Shown piece after piece: positions 1 through 11,479 of a stretch of DNA of 64,000 nucleotides. The number at the start of each line of letters is the position of its first letter. The first letter of the stretch is position 1. Under the pieces are notes generated by a model that did no database searches, had not been told where the DNA came from, and saw only the letters and a program-made list of their open reading frames with translations. Made by a program: the position numbers and the translations under genes. Source of the DNA: Pseudoips prasinana (lineage: Eukaryota; Arthropoda; Insecta; Lepidoptera; Nolidae). The stretch covers positions 17,993,001-18,057,000 of the forward strand of contig OX621265.1 in NCBI GenBank assembly GCA_951640165.1. The letters run 5' to 3'.

Positions 1-137
1 TGAAAATGACCGTTTTTGACAGTTAATGACCATTTTTGACCAATTTGACCGTAAATGACAGTCAGTCTAATTCAGTCACTATAGTCATTTACAACACTAG
101 ACGGGACCAACACCATGGCGGGACAAAACTATTGCGG

Positions 138-2482
138 TCAGGGCCACCTCGGGGCGGACGGAAGGCCACGCTGAAAAGGAAATGACGATGATCTGACAGC
201 GTGGTTACTTCCTCCGCAACTCGCCACCCCGAGACTAGGTGTATGACCAAGGGAGTCATCCATGTCAAGTCGACGATCGATTCCCCCTGCCACAGCAGGT
301 GACCGCACACTGCTGGCTAAACCCCGGTTCATAAGACGGACGTCCAGTCTGGCAGCCCCTTCCAACAATACGTCCCCTCGTACGTCGTCCTGGGCATCGC
401 CCCAAACGCCAGAGTGGGCGTTGAAATCGCCGAGGACGAGTATTGGACGGGGCTGGTAAGAGCTAATATGGCTCGTTCGCCCGTCCAAATACGCCCTAAA
501 TTTGCGAGGAAGCAATTTGGGGAGCTATAGCAGCCCACCACGACTGCTGGTCCACACTCCACGACGACGATTCCGGGCCCCTTGGCCAGGAGTGCGCAAG
601 GGGGGTCACGTTCCCCCCAATAAATAGCGACGAGGCACCCATCCAACACTATTTCTAGGGCTACCCATCGCTCAGCAATCATCTGCGCAAGAAGAGCTTG
701 CGCAGCGATGCAGTGGTTCAAGTTGCCCAGCATAATAAGTTGGGGGGGCAAGAATACTTAGACCTTCATTGACCGGGGCCAGAGGTCATTTCATTGGACC
801 GCGAGAATGTAGGAACGGAGGTGGCAGGACGTCCCGCTCCTTTCCTCTTCGGTGGCGTACACCTACCGCTTCCCAGGCGCTGGTTAGCCGACCTGCCAAG
901 GTCGGCACACACCACGCAAGTAGGGGCGCGCGCCGTGCATGCCTTCCTTCGCCTTGTGGCCCTGCTGACCATAGACGAAGCACGACGCGCTCCGGTCACA
1001 CCCGGTGCACCGAGCCCTGACATGCCCCTTCTCCAGGCAGCGGTAACATTGGAGAGCTCTGGGTGGAAGCGCTACCACTCAGACCGACATCCAGCCCACT
1101 GCCGACTGCCGCTAATTTGCGGGCGGCCACTAATGGGCACCGAACCCACACCGAGCTTAAACCCGACGGTGAAAACGGAACTACGCCGACCTTTACGTCG
1201 GCGACGGCGCATCCTCCCGCCGTGGCTAAAGTTTCAGCCACTTCGGTGGGGCCGGCAGAGTCGTCCGGGTCCATCACCCGGAACTCTCCCATTGCCACAG
1301 GGTGCGCCACCACTAACTCGGCTAAGGCCTCTCTTAGCCGAGTGGTGAGGGCCTCCGCCTGCGCGGACCCCTCTGGACCGGGGATCCTCAAATGAGAACC
1401 AGGTCAAAGCCCTCTTAGGGCGAATGCCCGCTCTAGGCCAAGGACCTTCAATTGGACCATTGTCCTCGCCATCTTCATGACTTTAGCCATGGTAGTGGCT
1501 GAGGTCGATGGCAGGTTAATCATCACTGCCGCGGATGATGGAGATCGTGGCAGCGCGATCTGCCTCTTTGGAGGCGGAGGCTGATTTTGCTGAGCCGCCT
1601 TGGCTCGGGCCTTTCGGCCAACCACCTGCGCCCAGGTGCTTTCAGCGGGTGGTGGCCGCGCAGTCGACGCCGGCATTGCTGCAGCTCGAGCCGCAGCAGC
1701 ATGCACAGCGGCAGGCGGCGTTTCCGCTTCCGGCTACCCCGTTTTTTGCCCACCGCCCATAGAAGAGCCCTCTCTCCCATGGGCGTCGCCGAAGGCGGCG
1801 CCGCGCTCCGTGCAAGCGGCGGACGTATAGTCTTCCTCGGGAAGATCTCCGCCATAAGATCCTGACCCATCTGGACCAACCTTTGGTCCCAGATGCGCCC
1901 CATTTCTCGCATTTTGTGGTCCATAAGGGCCGGAAGAACCGGAAGACGCAGCGTGGGCAGGCCCCCTACGAGATGGACCGATGATCTTGTGCGGGTCGCT
2001 GCAAATCGCTGGATGCGGATAGCGCAAGACCGGCAATTGTGGAGATCTTTGAGGGAGGCCTTTGCCCAGCAGCGGACATCTTTCGGCTGATATGATGATC
2101 CTCCTGGGCAGGAGCAGAACGGAGAGCGCCCACGTTGTCCCAGGTCGGCCGCCGGCTGGTGGCGAAATTCTTCCACCAGATCTTCGACTCGGTTTCCGCT
2201 TTGCCCGGCAGGGTTAGCTCGTTTTCGGGTACCCTCGCGGCTAAACACCGACTCCATAGAAACTGCGGACCTAAGGGAGCTTTCGCTCTCCCTGTCCCCG
2301 ACCTGTTCCAGCGATGTCCCAGGAACCGGCGTGGCCGGGCGGGATAACATCCCCCTGGCTTTCTTGACCGCTTTCTTTTTCGAGGCAGCCTTAACTACTA
2401 TCGAATCCTCTGCTACGAGGTAAAGGTTAAGGTATCTGAGGAATCTCTGGTCTGATTTACTTCCTATATTCGTTGGCGTCAA
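138..2482 (-). pseudogene. R1-like non-LTR retrotransposon relic (ORF1 gag and endonuclease)
   Basis: Read on the minus strand. ORF1 relics (2482 to ~880) include a low-complexity N-terminus, a segment reading MRIPGPEGSAQAEALTTRLR and CCHC knuckles (CYRCLEKGHVRARC at about 1045-1000), as in ORF1 of R1-type LINEs. ORF2 follows (about 750-138) with an APE-type endonuclease: NLNHCIAAQALLAQMIAE, then LVLGDFNAHSGVWGD with the GDFNAH active-site block. Several frameshifts break both ORFs, and the reverse transcriptase lies outside the window or is lost. An RTE-like tail is inserted in ORF1 at about 1929-2110. It cannot be functional. Confidence 0.8.
1929..2110 (+). mobile_element. RTE-like LINE 3' end, nested in the R1-like relic
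   Basis: Plus-strand translation TGRRSVGRPPTRWTDDLVRV...WMRIAQDRQLWRSL, then a stop and ATGATGAT tail. This is the C-terminal tail typical of RTE-type LINEs. It interrupts the gag reading of the host LINE, so it is the younger insertion. Confidence 0.75.
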
Positions 2483-2499
2483 CAGTCTGTTCGTGTTCG

Positions 2500-3120
2500 T
2501 GTGAATTTCTCAACTGGTTCGATTCGGACAATGGCGTCCCTCTAGACGGTATCCTTTCTCCCCTTTTATTTTCAAAATTTATTAATCTCTTATCAAAGAA
2601 TTTTCTCTGTTCGTGTCATCTTTTCGCCGATAACCTGCAACTTTATGGACAGACAAGCGTTGACAAGATACCGGAAGTGTATGATAAGGTTAATAGGGAT
2701 CTAGAGTACATAAACGAATGGTACAAGTTTGGACTGATCGTTACTCCTTTGAAGTCCCTTAGTGGGTAGTTCTCGAACTATGTCTAAAGTCGATGCCGGT
2801 CTTTCCCCTATAATTTTAAACAACTCTGTCTTTCAGATCAGCCAGAATGTCAAGGATCTTGGTTTGCTGATTGATGATACCCTGAGCTGGCAAAACCAAA
2901 TTGCCTGCGTAAGTCAGAAAATAACCGGGATTCTGCACTCCTGTACAGAGAGCGCAAAATCCCGGTTAGTTACGTTAAAAGTTACGCTCGTGCAGTTCTT
3001 ACTCTTTCCACTAATCGTCTATGGTGAGTGTGCTACTTCGACCTTATTGCAGAAATCAATAAACTAGGCAGACTTCTGAATAACTGCATTCGATTTATAT
3101 TCAATCTCCGTAAGTATGAT
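2500..3120 (+). pseudogene. Jockey-group LINE reverse-transcriptase fragment
   Basis: Degraded RT reading: LDGILSPLLFSKFINLL, then LFADNLQLYG (the FADD catalytic box changed to FADN), then after a frameshift VKDLGLLIDDTLSWQNQI and RLVTLKVTLVQFLLFPLIVYG. The order matches the RT palm and thumb of Jockey/CR1-type LINEs. The catalytic change, frameshifts and missing ends mark it as dead. Confidence 0.7.
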
Positions 3121-3244
3121 GAGTGATTTTAGAAAAAATCTTTTATTCTAGAAAAAACAAATTAACACGCGGACTATGTTCGGGTACAGCTATCTATACA
3201 TATAAATAAAATTGCAGTGTCTGTTTGTAATATTGATATAACCG

Positions 3245-3848
3245 CTTTTTAGGGTTCCGTAGCCAAAAGACAAAAAACGGAACCCTTATAGATTCGTCAT
3301 GTCTGTCTGTCTTCTGTCTGTCCGTCCGTATGTCACAGCCACTTTTTTCCGAAACTATAAGAGCTGTACTGTTGAAACAGTAAGTAGATGTATTCTGTGA
3401 ACCGCATTAAGATTTTTACACAAAAATAGAAAAGAACAATAATTTTGGGGGGTCGCCATACATAGAAATGAAACCCAAAAATTTTTTTTTCGTCCTACTC
3501 ATACATGTGGGTTGTCTATGGATAGGTCTTCAAAAATCATATTGAGGTTCCTAATATCATTTTTGTCTAAACTGAATAGTTTGCGCGAGACTCACTTCCA
3601 AAGTGGTAAAATGAGTGTCCCCCCCCCCCTCCTGTAAATTCTAAAATAAGAGAATGATAAAACTAAAAAAAATATATGATGTACATAACCATAGAAACTA
3701 ACAATGAAAATTGGTTTGAACGAGATCTAGCAAGTAGTTTTTTTTAATAAGTTATAACCGCAATTTGCTTTCATTTAATCAACTGAAATACTTGCTGCTA
3801 CGGAACCCTTCATGTGCGAGTCCGACTCGCACTTGGCCGGTTTTACTA
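3245..3848 (-). repeat. Repeat A, copy 1 (complete, ~600 bp)
   Basis: Bounded by AGGGTTCCGTAGCC at the left and TACGGAACCCTTCATGTGCG plus GAGTCCGACTCGCAC at the right. Internal landmarks (GTCATGTCTGTCTGTC, TTTTTTCCGAAACTATAAGA, ATGTGGG) recur in copies at 7926-10500 and 18323-19708. Non-coding and unclassified; I recognise it as a common lepidopteran dispersed repeat but cannot assign its mechanism. Confidence 0.7.
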
Positions 3849-3849
3849 C

Positions 3850-4360
3850 ATGTTCCGCTTGCGTGTCGATGGGTGTATAAAGCAACCGAAAAAAATACTC
3901 CTTACTTGCGGAGTGTGCCGCTCCCCGCGACCTCTTGTTTGTGCAGTGTTTAGTTAGGTAGTCGTAAGGCCTTTTTTTCAGCGTTTGCAAATCTCAGAGC
4001 ACTTTTCAACGTTCTAAATGTTTGTTGAGGATAAAAATAATCATATCATGAAGGAATGTAAGTTGACGTAAGTACAGTAAATAAGTTAGACGTAAGTAAG
4101 TAAATAGATAGTTGTTAAAAAAAATAGGTTTTTTAAGCTACGCGATATTTTCGTCTCATCGTAACGAATATAAGTTGCAAATTTGATTCACTAAACATGA
4201 AGTTTTACATTAAATACATGAAGAGTAGGAGTAGACACTATTAACGATTTGACTAAACGATTTGATTAAAATGCATTTCACTTGGGAAAAAAACTATGTT
4301 GCAACGAAACCTTACCTTTTCCCCGGCCTGCACTTCCTCCTCTAAGTACATACATTGTAT
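3850..4360. other. AT-rich stretch without recognised features
   Basis: No coding signal or recognised repeat was seen here apart from runs of A and T. Confidence 0.5.
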
Positions 4361-4422
4361 ATTGAAATTTTTATTTTATAGCCGTACTATTATTAGTACG
4401 GTTATAAAATAAAAATTTCAAT
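4361..4422. repeat. Short near-perfect inverted repeat (28-bp arms)
   Basis: ATTGAAATTTTTATTTTATA and CCGTACTA are followed, after a 4-nt loop, by their reverse complement, with one mismatch. Confidence 0.85.
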
Positions 4423-4589
4423 ATGCCTTATGCCTTATGGCTCGGATAAAAATTCTATTTTCTCCATATACTATGTCATGATTTAAATATTTATTCTGGA
4501 ATTCAAATAGTACATGTTAAAATACTTACCTAATTGTTCTACTGTAGAAAACATTATATCTGTATATTGCCTATCGTCGGTTCGCACAC

Positions 4590-4957
4590 TAGCTAATCAG
4601 GTCTTTTAAAAACATAACTTTGATAGCTGGTGATTTCAATGGTCATCACTCCAGCTGGTCATACAAGATGATACTAGGGGAAATCAGATTTTTGATACTA
4701 TCTTAGACAAAAATTGCGTTACGTTGAATGATGGTTCTCCTACTAGGGTTAAACTTGTCAATGGTTGTGTTCAAAAATCATCTCCTGATATAACTGTGAT
4801 CACGAGTGATATCGCACTGGGTTTTAAGTGGAATGTTACAAATGACAATCTTGGAAGTGACCACCTTATTATCAAACTGTCGGCAGTGCAGAGTTCTCAA
4901 AGGTCAAATGTTGATATAAGGCGTAACTTCAAGAAAGCTACTTTGACTGACTTTTAA
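4590..4957 (+). pseudogene. LINE endonuclease-domain fragment
   Basis: Readable blocks are IAGDFNGHHSSW, LNDGSPTRVKLVNGCV and then NLGSDHLIIKL. These match the APE endonuclease GDFN and SDH boxes of Jockey/CR1-type LINEs. A frameshift separates the first block from the rest; there is no RT downstream. It is possibly from the same family as the 2.5-kb fragment. Confidence 0.75.
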
Positions 4958-5200
4958 ACTAACCGAATGCCTAGATGGTGAACCTCGCTGATCACTTACG
5001 GAACCACTTTGATGGTCACACATCTATGAACTAACCGAGTGCCTAGATGGTGCACATGTGCCTTCAAACGAGCCTATTCTTTTCTTAAATGCTGGCAACG
5101 CACTTGCGGCTCCTCAGGTTTTGCGAGTGTCCATGGGCGGCGGTGATCACTTACGATCAGGTGACCCACTTGCTCGTTTGCCATCCTATTGTATAAAAAA
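4958..5200 (-). mobile_element. 5S-like SINE head fragment next to a second dispersed repeat
   Basis: 4958-5060 carries GATCACTTACGGAACCACTT and CATCTATGAACTAACC, the same segment as the 72-bp array at 6575. 5050-5200 (TGGCAACGCACTTGCGGCTC, TGTCCATGGGCGGCGGTGAT, then CCATCCTATTGTATAAAAAA) is a separate dispersed repeat that I recognise from lepidopteran genomes but cannot name. Confidence 0.55.
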
Positions 5201-5624
5201 AACAAATTATAAGACGAATTAGGAAATAACTGTGAAAACTTCATGGTAAGGTATAAAATTTGTGAAACCTAAACTAAGAAAGTAAGAACTCATTAACTGG
5301 ATCTCTCAATCTGGACAACTGAAGAAAAAGCCATAACGCGTATCCAAGAATATACTGCCTATGAGTTTATAATTTGCATTTTAATTAATAGTGAAGGATT
5401 TGTGAAAGCTGCTAAACAAAATTTCGATTCGTTTCAAAGCCACGTTTAAGATTTATAACGGTTTGTATGGATCACTCAGAGTGGACTATTTTCAATTGAG
5501 TGTCTTGTAAAACACGATCTAATACCAAAAAAGGATGAATAATTATCATGTTTATTGCAAATTATGCTTCTGGGAAAATTTGTGTAACAAAAATCGTGAT
5601 TGAAATCTTACTGGTTCAAGAGAA

Positions 5625-5681
5625 AATGAAAATCTTGTTTTTTGTCGATCGGGATGATCGACAAAAAACAAGATTTTCATT
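5625..5681. repeat. Perfect 26-bp-arm hairpin
   Basis: AATGAAAATCTTG...GTCGATC is followed, after a 5-nt loop (GGGAT), by its exact reverse complement. Confidence 0.9.
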
Positions 5682-6106
5682 ATTTTTAACTAGGTATATT
5701 TAATAAACCATAACTTATAGGTAGAAGGTAGATACATCAGAAATTGTGAAAAATGTACTCATTAATTACTATTATTATTACTATTATACTGAAAAAGATA
5801 AATATTTTTTTACAATACTTAAGGAAAACGTTGAGTAAGGTAGACATGCTTTTTTATATTGTCCGATTGGCATTTATTCCTCCAGTGAGTCCCGATAATA
5901 TTGGCTACTACAAAGGACATGGTGTTCATGACGACCAAATACTTAGTCTGTTATGACGATTTGATGGGAAAAATGAATAACAGCAAAGAACAACCAGTTA
6001 TTTTACATACTTTGTCCTACGGACTTATTAGGTTACATCCTATTATGTCATTAGGAGTGAAATAAAAAAAAAGTTTAAACTAAAAAAAGTTATTTTTTCG
6101 GTTACC

Positions 6107-6159
6107 TTAAAATTTTTGAACGTTTTGTGTTTTACACACAAAACGTTCAAAAATTTTAA
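6107..6159. repeat. Perfect 24-bp-arm hairpin
   Basis: TTAAAATTTTTGAACG...TGTGT, loop TTTAC, then the exact reverse complement. Confidence 0.9.
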
Positions 6160-6574
6160 TTACTTAGAATTAGAATTACGAACTTAGAATTCCTTAGTAA
6201 GAGCACTACACACACTATTAGAGACACACTACTAAACACACGTAATTTTATATTATTTAGTGAAACCAGACACAAATTACCTGCTTGTATAAAAACGTTT
6301 AAAGTGTATCATAATTGAAATTGTACCGGTAATGATTCCAACCATGAATTTGCAATGAACATGATAATTATTCATACTTTTTCAGTGTTAGGACGTGTTT
6401 TACAAGATCACTTATTTTAAAATGGTCCACTCTGAGTGATCCATATAAACCGTTATAAACCTTAAACGTGGCTTTGAAAAGAGACGAAATTTTGTTTAGC
6501 AGCTTTCACAAATCCTTCACGATTAATTAAAATGCAAATTATAAACACATAGGCAGTATATTCTTGGATACGCC

Positions 6575-6950
6575 TCGCCGATCACTTACGGAACCACTTT
6601 GATGGTCACCCATCTATGAACTAACCGAGTGCCTAGATGGTGGTCTTCGCCGATCACTCAAGGAACCACTTTGATGGCCACCCGTCTATGAACTAACAGA
6701 GTGCCTAGATGGTGGTCTTCGCCGATCACTCAAGGAACCACTTTGATGGCCACCCGTCTATGAACTAACAGAGTGCCTAGATGGTGGTCTTCGCCGATCA
6801 CTCAAGGAACCACTTTGATGGCCACCCGTCTATGAACTAACAGAGTGCCTAGATGGTGGTCTTCGCCGATCACTCAAGGAACCACTTTGATGGCCACCCG
6901 TCTATGAACTAACAGAGTGCCTAGACGGTGAACCTCGCCGAACACTTACG
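6575..6950 (-). repeat. 72-bp tandem array derived from a 5S-like SINE
   Basis: Five units: GAACCACTTTGATGG recurs at 6591, 6663, 6735, 6807 and 6879. The inner three are nearly identical and the outer two diverged. The reverse complement carries CATAGATGGGTGACCATCAA, matching the 3' half of a 5S rRNA-like SINE present in full at 7195-7430. Confidence 0.85.
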
Positions 6951-7194
6951 GACGAGGGAGAGCAAATGGGTTTAAGCGTCAAAGTAAATGTAGTGAAACA
7001 TAGTAACCTAATCTCATAGGTGCCTTTTCCGGTGACTACAAAACCAGGGTCCATGAGATAAGACTATCTAATACAACCACCTAAAATAAATAAGGCAGAG
7101 TCATATATTTCTTAAAACATACATTATATAAAATAAAGTCGGGTTATTTACATCATTTATAACTCAAGAGGCGCTCATAGCCAGATGCTCTCAT

Positions 7195-7430
7195 CGATCC
7201 GTAAGTGATTGACGAGGTTAAGCAACTAGGCTCGCGGTCAGTCCATAGATGGGTGACTGCCAAAGTGGTTTAATTTGTGAGCGTCTTCGTGTTTCGGAGG
7301 GCACGTTGAGCTGTTGGTCCCGGTTGTAGCCATTGGCAACAGTCGTTAAGCCATGTCAGAGGCCTACTGGGCGGCTTGAACAACTCTGACAGTAGGGTAA
7401 CCACTGCCTATACGATAAGTAAGTAATTAA
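7195..7430 (+). mobile_element. 5S rRNA-derived SINE
   Basis: GAGGTTAAGCAACTAGGCTC followed by GCGGTCAGTCCATAGATGGG and TGAC matches the 3' half of 5S rRNA. The downstream body has GTGTTTCGGAGGGCACGTTG and GAGCTGTTGGTCCCGG and ends near AAGTAAGTAA. No intact 5S 5' half is present, so it is not a 5S gene. Confidence 0.75.
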
Positions 7431-7920
7431 CTCAAGAACGACCGGACAGATTTTAATGAATTGTGGTTGTTGGATCTATCACGGCTCCGAATATCAGAAT
7501 ATCTATAAAAAAAATCGAGAAAATAAAGACAAAAAAATATGACGAAAATTAAGTTTGTCACATTGACTTATATGTATACTACTCGACACGCTGTTTCGAA
7601 TTAAATCTCTGTCCCAGTCCGGCTGTGCGCGAGGTGAGGGGCGCGGGTGCGGCGGGCAAAATCATAGAAGTGAATAAGCGGCGGCGCACAGATGTTACAC
7701 GATATAGAAATATTTTACCTCTTTGCATTCTATCTCGGAGATAGATTTTAAGTATTAATTGGTAAATTATTTCCTAATTATTGGTATATTAGGTATTTGT
7801 GGAGCGATTTTAAATTAGCAACCGGAAGAATGACAATATGTATTATGACAATAATAATATTAGGACAATGTCAATAAAAATACAACATGAGTATAAATGA
7901 TATAATTAGCCAGTAGATAT
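7431..7920. other. AT-rich stretch without recognised features
   Basis: A short GC-rich patch at 7615-7690 stands out, but I see no gene or known repeat. Confidence 0.4.
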
Positions 7921-7925
7921 AAACA

Positions 7926-8361
7926 AGTGCGAGTCGGACTCGCACATGAAGGGTTCCGTAGCAGCAAGTATTTTAGTTGATTAAATGAAAGCCAATTGCG
8001 GTTAATAACGTATTAAAAAAAACTACTTGATAGATCTCGTTCAAACCAATTTTCGTTGTTAGTTTCTATGGTAATGTACATCATATATTTTTTTTAGTTT
8101 TATCATTCTCTTATTTTAGTAGTTACAGGGGGGGGGGGGACACTCATTTTACCACTTTGGAAGTGTTTCTCGCGCAAACTATTCAGTTTAGACAAATGGT
8201 TTAAACAACCCACATGTATGGGTACGACGAAAAATTATTTTGTGTTTCAGTTCTATGTATGGCTACCCCCCAAAATTATTGTTCTTTTTCTATTTTTGTG
8301 TAAAAATCTTAATGCCATTCACAGAATACACTTACTTACCAAGTTTCAGCAGTACCACTCT
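7926..8361 (+). repeat. Repeat A, copy 2, left part (split by a LINE)
   Basis: Begins GTGCGAGTCGGACTCGCACA and GAAGGGTTCCGTAGCAGCAA, and runs to CAAGTTTCAGCAGTACCACT. The sequence that should follow (ATAGTTTCGGAAAAAAGTGG) resumes at 10344 after the LINE. Confidence 0.8.
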
Positions 8362-10343
8362 TGTCGCACTTTAACGTGAATGAGATATTGCATAACAAGC
8401 AGTTCGGGTTTACAAGGGGCCGCTCTACTCAGGATGCAGGTTGCACATTAATTAGGTCAATATTGGAGGCTTGGGAGGGATCACAGGATGCGCTGGGAGT
8501 TTTCTGTGATCTCTCTAAGGCTTTCGATTGCGTTGATCATCGTACGCTCGTTGTTAAACTGAAGTACTATGGAATATCTGGCACAGCTCTTGATCTTGTG
8601 ATGTCCTATTTATCGGGGCGACAACAGATGGTTTCGATAGGCGGTGTCACTTCGGCACGTCATCCTGTGAAAATGGGGGTGCCCCAGGGGTCTATATTGG
8701 GCCCATTTTTATTTCTAGTTTATATAAATGATCTCCCTTATCTGGTAGAGAAAGTATCAGAGATAGTTTTGTTCGCTGATGATACGTCGCTCATATTTAA
8801 AGTAAATAGAAAGGATAAAGATCTTATTGAGCATAATAAAACACTCAGCTTTATATCAGAATGGTTTTCGGCAAATAATCTCTTGTTAAATGCAGGGAAA
8901 ACTAAATGCATCAGGTTCTCATTGCCGAATGTGACTCAAATTGTACCAACAGTTGCACTTAATGCGAAAATATTAGATTTAGTCCCATCGACCGTATTTT
9001 TAGGATTGACACTTGATTCAAAATTGCAATGGAGTCCTCAGATTGAAAAGTTAGCAGGTAAATTAAGTTCGGCTTCCTATGCTGTCTGGAAAATAAGGCA
9101 ATTGTCAGATGAACAAACTGCTAGATTAGTGTATTTCGCGTACTTTCATAGCATTATGTCGTATGGCATTCTGCTGTGGGGTTCGGCGGCTGACATAGGT
9201 ACTATTTTTGTATTGCAGAAAAGAGCAGTCAGAGCCATTTAAGGTTTAGGCAGTCGCGATTCTTTGCGAAATTTGTTTAAAGAAATAAATATACTTACTG
9301 TGCCATCGGAATATATATATCAGAATATAATGTTTGTTAGAAAAAATATTCATAATTATAAAAAGAAAAGTGAACTGCATAATATAAATACTAGGAATAA
9401 AAACAAACTAGCCATGCCAGGCTTTAGAGTAAGCAAAACTAATAAATCATTTTTAGGAAATTGTATTAGGTTTTATAACAAGCTTCCTACTCAAATTACT
9501 GATCTGCCTGACACAAGTTTTAAAACACATATTAAACGTGTACTTATGGCTAGGGGTTATTACACCACTAAAGAGTACATCGATGACAAAGACGTCTGGC
9601 TCTCACCTCCTACCTGCACATTGCTCGCTGGAGATCTTGTAGCCATATAGACATGACTGATCTGCTGTGTTACGTGAACTATCTGTAAATGATTGCTATC
9701 ATATACTTAATTTAAAATTATTGACTCTGTCTCAAAATGAATAATGTTATTGTTTCGAAGTTTTTCTTTTGTATACCTAAATATAATCTAAAATAATAAG
9801 CATTCAGACAACCGATCGAGCATATATTGTGTTTGCCTACTAAATAATTACTCTAATTGGACCAAATCCCGTGTTCATGCCCGCTTGAGTATGTTTCGCC
9901 GGACCGTCTCAACTGGGTCGTGTTGAAACCGGTAGTAGATGAACCCACTGAGTTTGTTTCGCTGGGTCTTCTCAGTTGGGGCGCATTGGATCCGGTGGTA
10001 GCATTAAAGCGCGACCGTCGTTATTAACACAAGGTCCGTCATAATAATAATACCTTTAATATAGACAGAACCATTGACAATATGTAGTAAAAATATTAGA
10101 CTTAAACTAGATAATTAAACATAATCTCTTGACAATAACTTGATACGAGCTAGCTAAATATCATTTCTGTAATAAAATAAATTTTATAAATGTTTTCATA
10201 AAAGATGTACCTAAATATCTATGTTACTAGAAATAATATCTAATGTATACAACTATATTACTACAAACATGTTCTGACTATTTACAAGCGCTTTTTTAAA
10301 GTCTACGTGAATAAAAACCTTTTTTATTTTATTTTATTTTATT
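8362..10343 (+). pseudogene. 5'-truncated Jockey/CR1-group LINE (RT to 3' tail)
   Basis: Starts inside the RT: KQFGFTRGRSTQDAG, DLSKAFDCVDHRTLV, MGVPQGSILGPFLF and LFADDTSLIF (catalytic FADD intact), then LVPSTVFLGLTLDSKLQWSP. A stop follows VRAI at 9242; the C-terminal domain resumes at 9264 (FKEINILTVPSEYIYQNIMF, then CIRFYNKLPTQITDLPD). The 3' region (9650-10343) is non-coding and ends in a TTTTA-repeat tail. It is inserted in repeat A. Close relatives: 61560-63150 (plus), 27775-29740 (minus, more diverged) and a 3' end at 58430-58660. Clade assignment within Jockey/CR1 is tentative. Confidence 0.85.
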
Positions 10344-10500
10344 TATAGTTTCGGAAAAAAGTGGCTGTGACATACGGACGGACAGACAGACAGACATGAC
10401 GAACCTTTATAGATTCGTCATGTCTGTCTAATGGCAAATGGCAAAAAACGGAACCCTTATGGGTTCCGTTTTTTGCCATTTGGCTACGGAACCCTAAAAA
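10344..10500 (+). repeat. Repeat A, copy 2, right part, with two hairpins
   Basis: Resumes ATAGTTTCGGAAAAAAGTGG and ends GGCTACGGAACCCTAAAAAG. It contains two adjacent inverted repeats, about 10391-10429 (GACAGACATGACGAA arm) and 10437-10480 (AATGGCAAAAAACGGAACCC arm), absent from copies 1 and 3. Confidence 0.8.
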
Positions 10501-10635
10501 GGATCCAACAAATAAAATTAGTTATGTATAGGTACTTCTTACGTTTTGTGGAAGATGAGATATCAAATAAAAAATAATATTTTTGGCTTTTTGACCAACA
10601 AGAATTACTTAAAAAGAAACACAAATAAATTATAT

Positions 10636-11360
10636 ATATCGGCGCAACAACATTAATTAACCAAAAACAAAAGCGTCATAGGAGTAGTTTTAAGTCTTTG
10701 TTTAAATTACTCTTAAATAGTTAGTTAAACTTAATGAATTTAGTGTTAAAAATCAAGTTACGATTTATAAACCATCTTAACATTTGTACAATTGATGATT
10801 TCAATAGTTTAATTTACATTCGTTCATCGAACAAAGACAATACGTAACATGTTTGTCGCCACACATTTCATATAAATACGGCCGACGTGTCGAGTACAAA
10901 TCGGCGGTTAGAGCCCACGCTCACCCCTACTGTCCGGTGAAGCAGTAAAAGCCGAGAGGCTAACTGCACGCGTCAAGTTAAAAAGAGTACAAATCACTTT
11001 CGCTCGAGCCGTCGGACCGTACGGATCACCTTGTATCGAAGATTGTTATGGAATAAAACTTCACGAAACATATTTCGGGTTTTACTATCGCCATGAGTAA
11101 ACAACCTTCAGTGGATAACCAACGTGCAGATAATAGTGACGTCAGTCTTGCTGACGTCATCATGACTAAAGACAACGATACCCCCGTTTCTCCGTTATCA
11201 GAAGTGGGATTCAACCCAGAAGATGACCAGCGTGAAAACACCCTCGATGACGAAGATAGTGAATGGCGCTTACTTGGGGAGCAGCTAAATCGTAATTTAA
11301 TGGAGCTGATAGAGGCAATGAGGTTGCCTTCTGCTAGCCAAAACATTCAGAGTTAAACCC
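10636..11360 (+). mobile_element. Unknown element E, copy 1: TATA box and short ORF
   Basis: Shares about 550 bp at near identity with 14545-16556, starting at TCGGCGCAACAACATTA. It contains TATAAATA (10871-10878), a possible TATA box, and an 87-codon ORF (11093-11356) starting MSKQPSVDNQRADNSDVSLA, acidic and without a domain I recognise. It could be the 5' end of a mobile element with its own promoter or a repeated unknown gene. No terminal TG...CA or inverted repeats are seen. Confidence 0.5.
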
Positions 11361-11479
11361 GGATAAGGATAACGTGTACGGCTCGTGCATGAATTGCGGC
11401 CGCAGACATATGTATTGTGGGTCCGGACTTACAAAGGACTGCTTTCATGATGTCTTTGAGTCAGGCGGGTTTCGGCGTG

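Larger units (their letters stand above)
5328..6577. repeat. Large foldback: ~240-bp inverted arms around 750 bp
   Basis: The left arm (about 5328-5580) and right arm (about 6340-6577) are reverse complements at roughly 90% by eye. Both contain CGTATCCAAGAATATACTGC, GGATTTGTGAAAGCTGCTAA and GGATCACTCAGAGTGGAC. The spacer is AT-rich with no convincing coding region and holds two short perfect hairpins. Either a foldback transposon or two head-to-head copies of one repeat. Confidence 0.8.

Noticed and set aside
7195..7290. 5S rRNA gene
   Set aside because: Only the 3' half is matched, with substitutions, and it continues into a SINE body.
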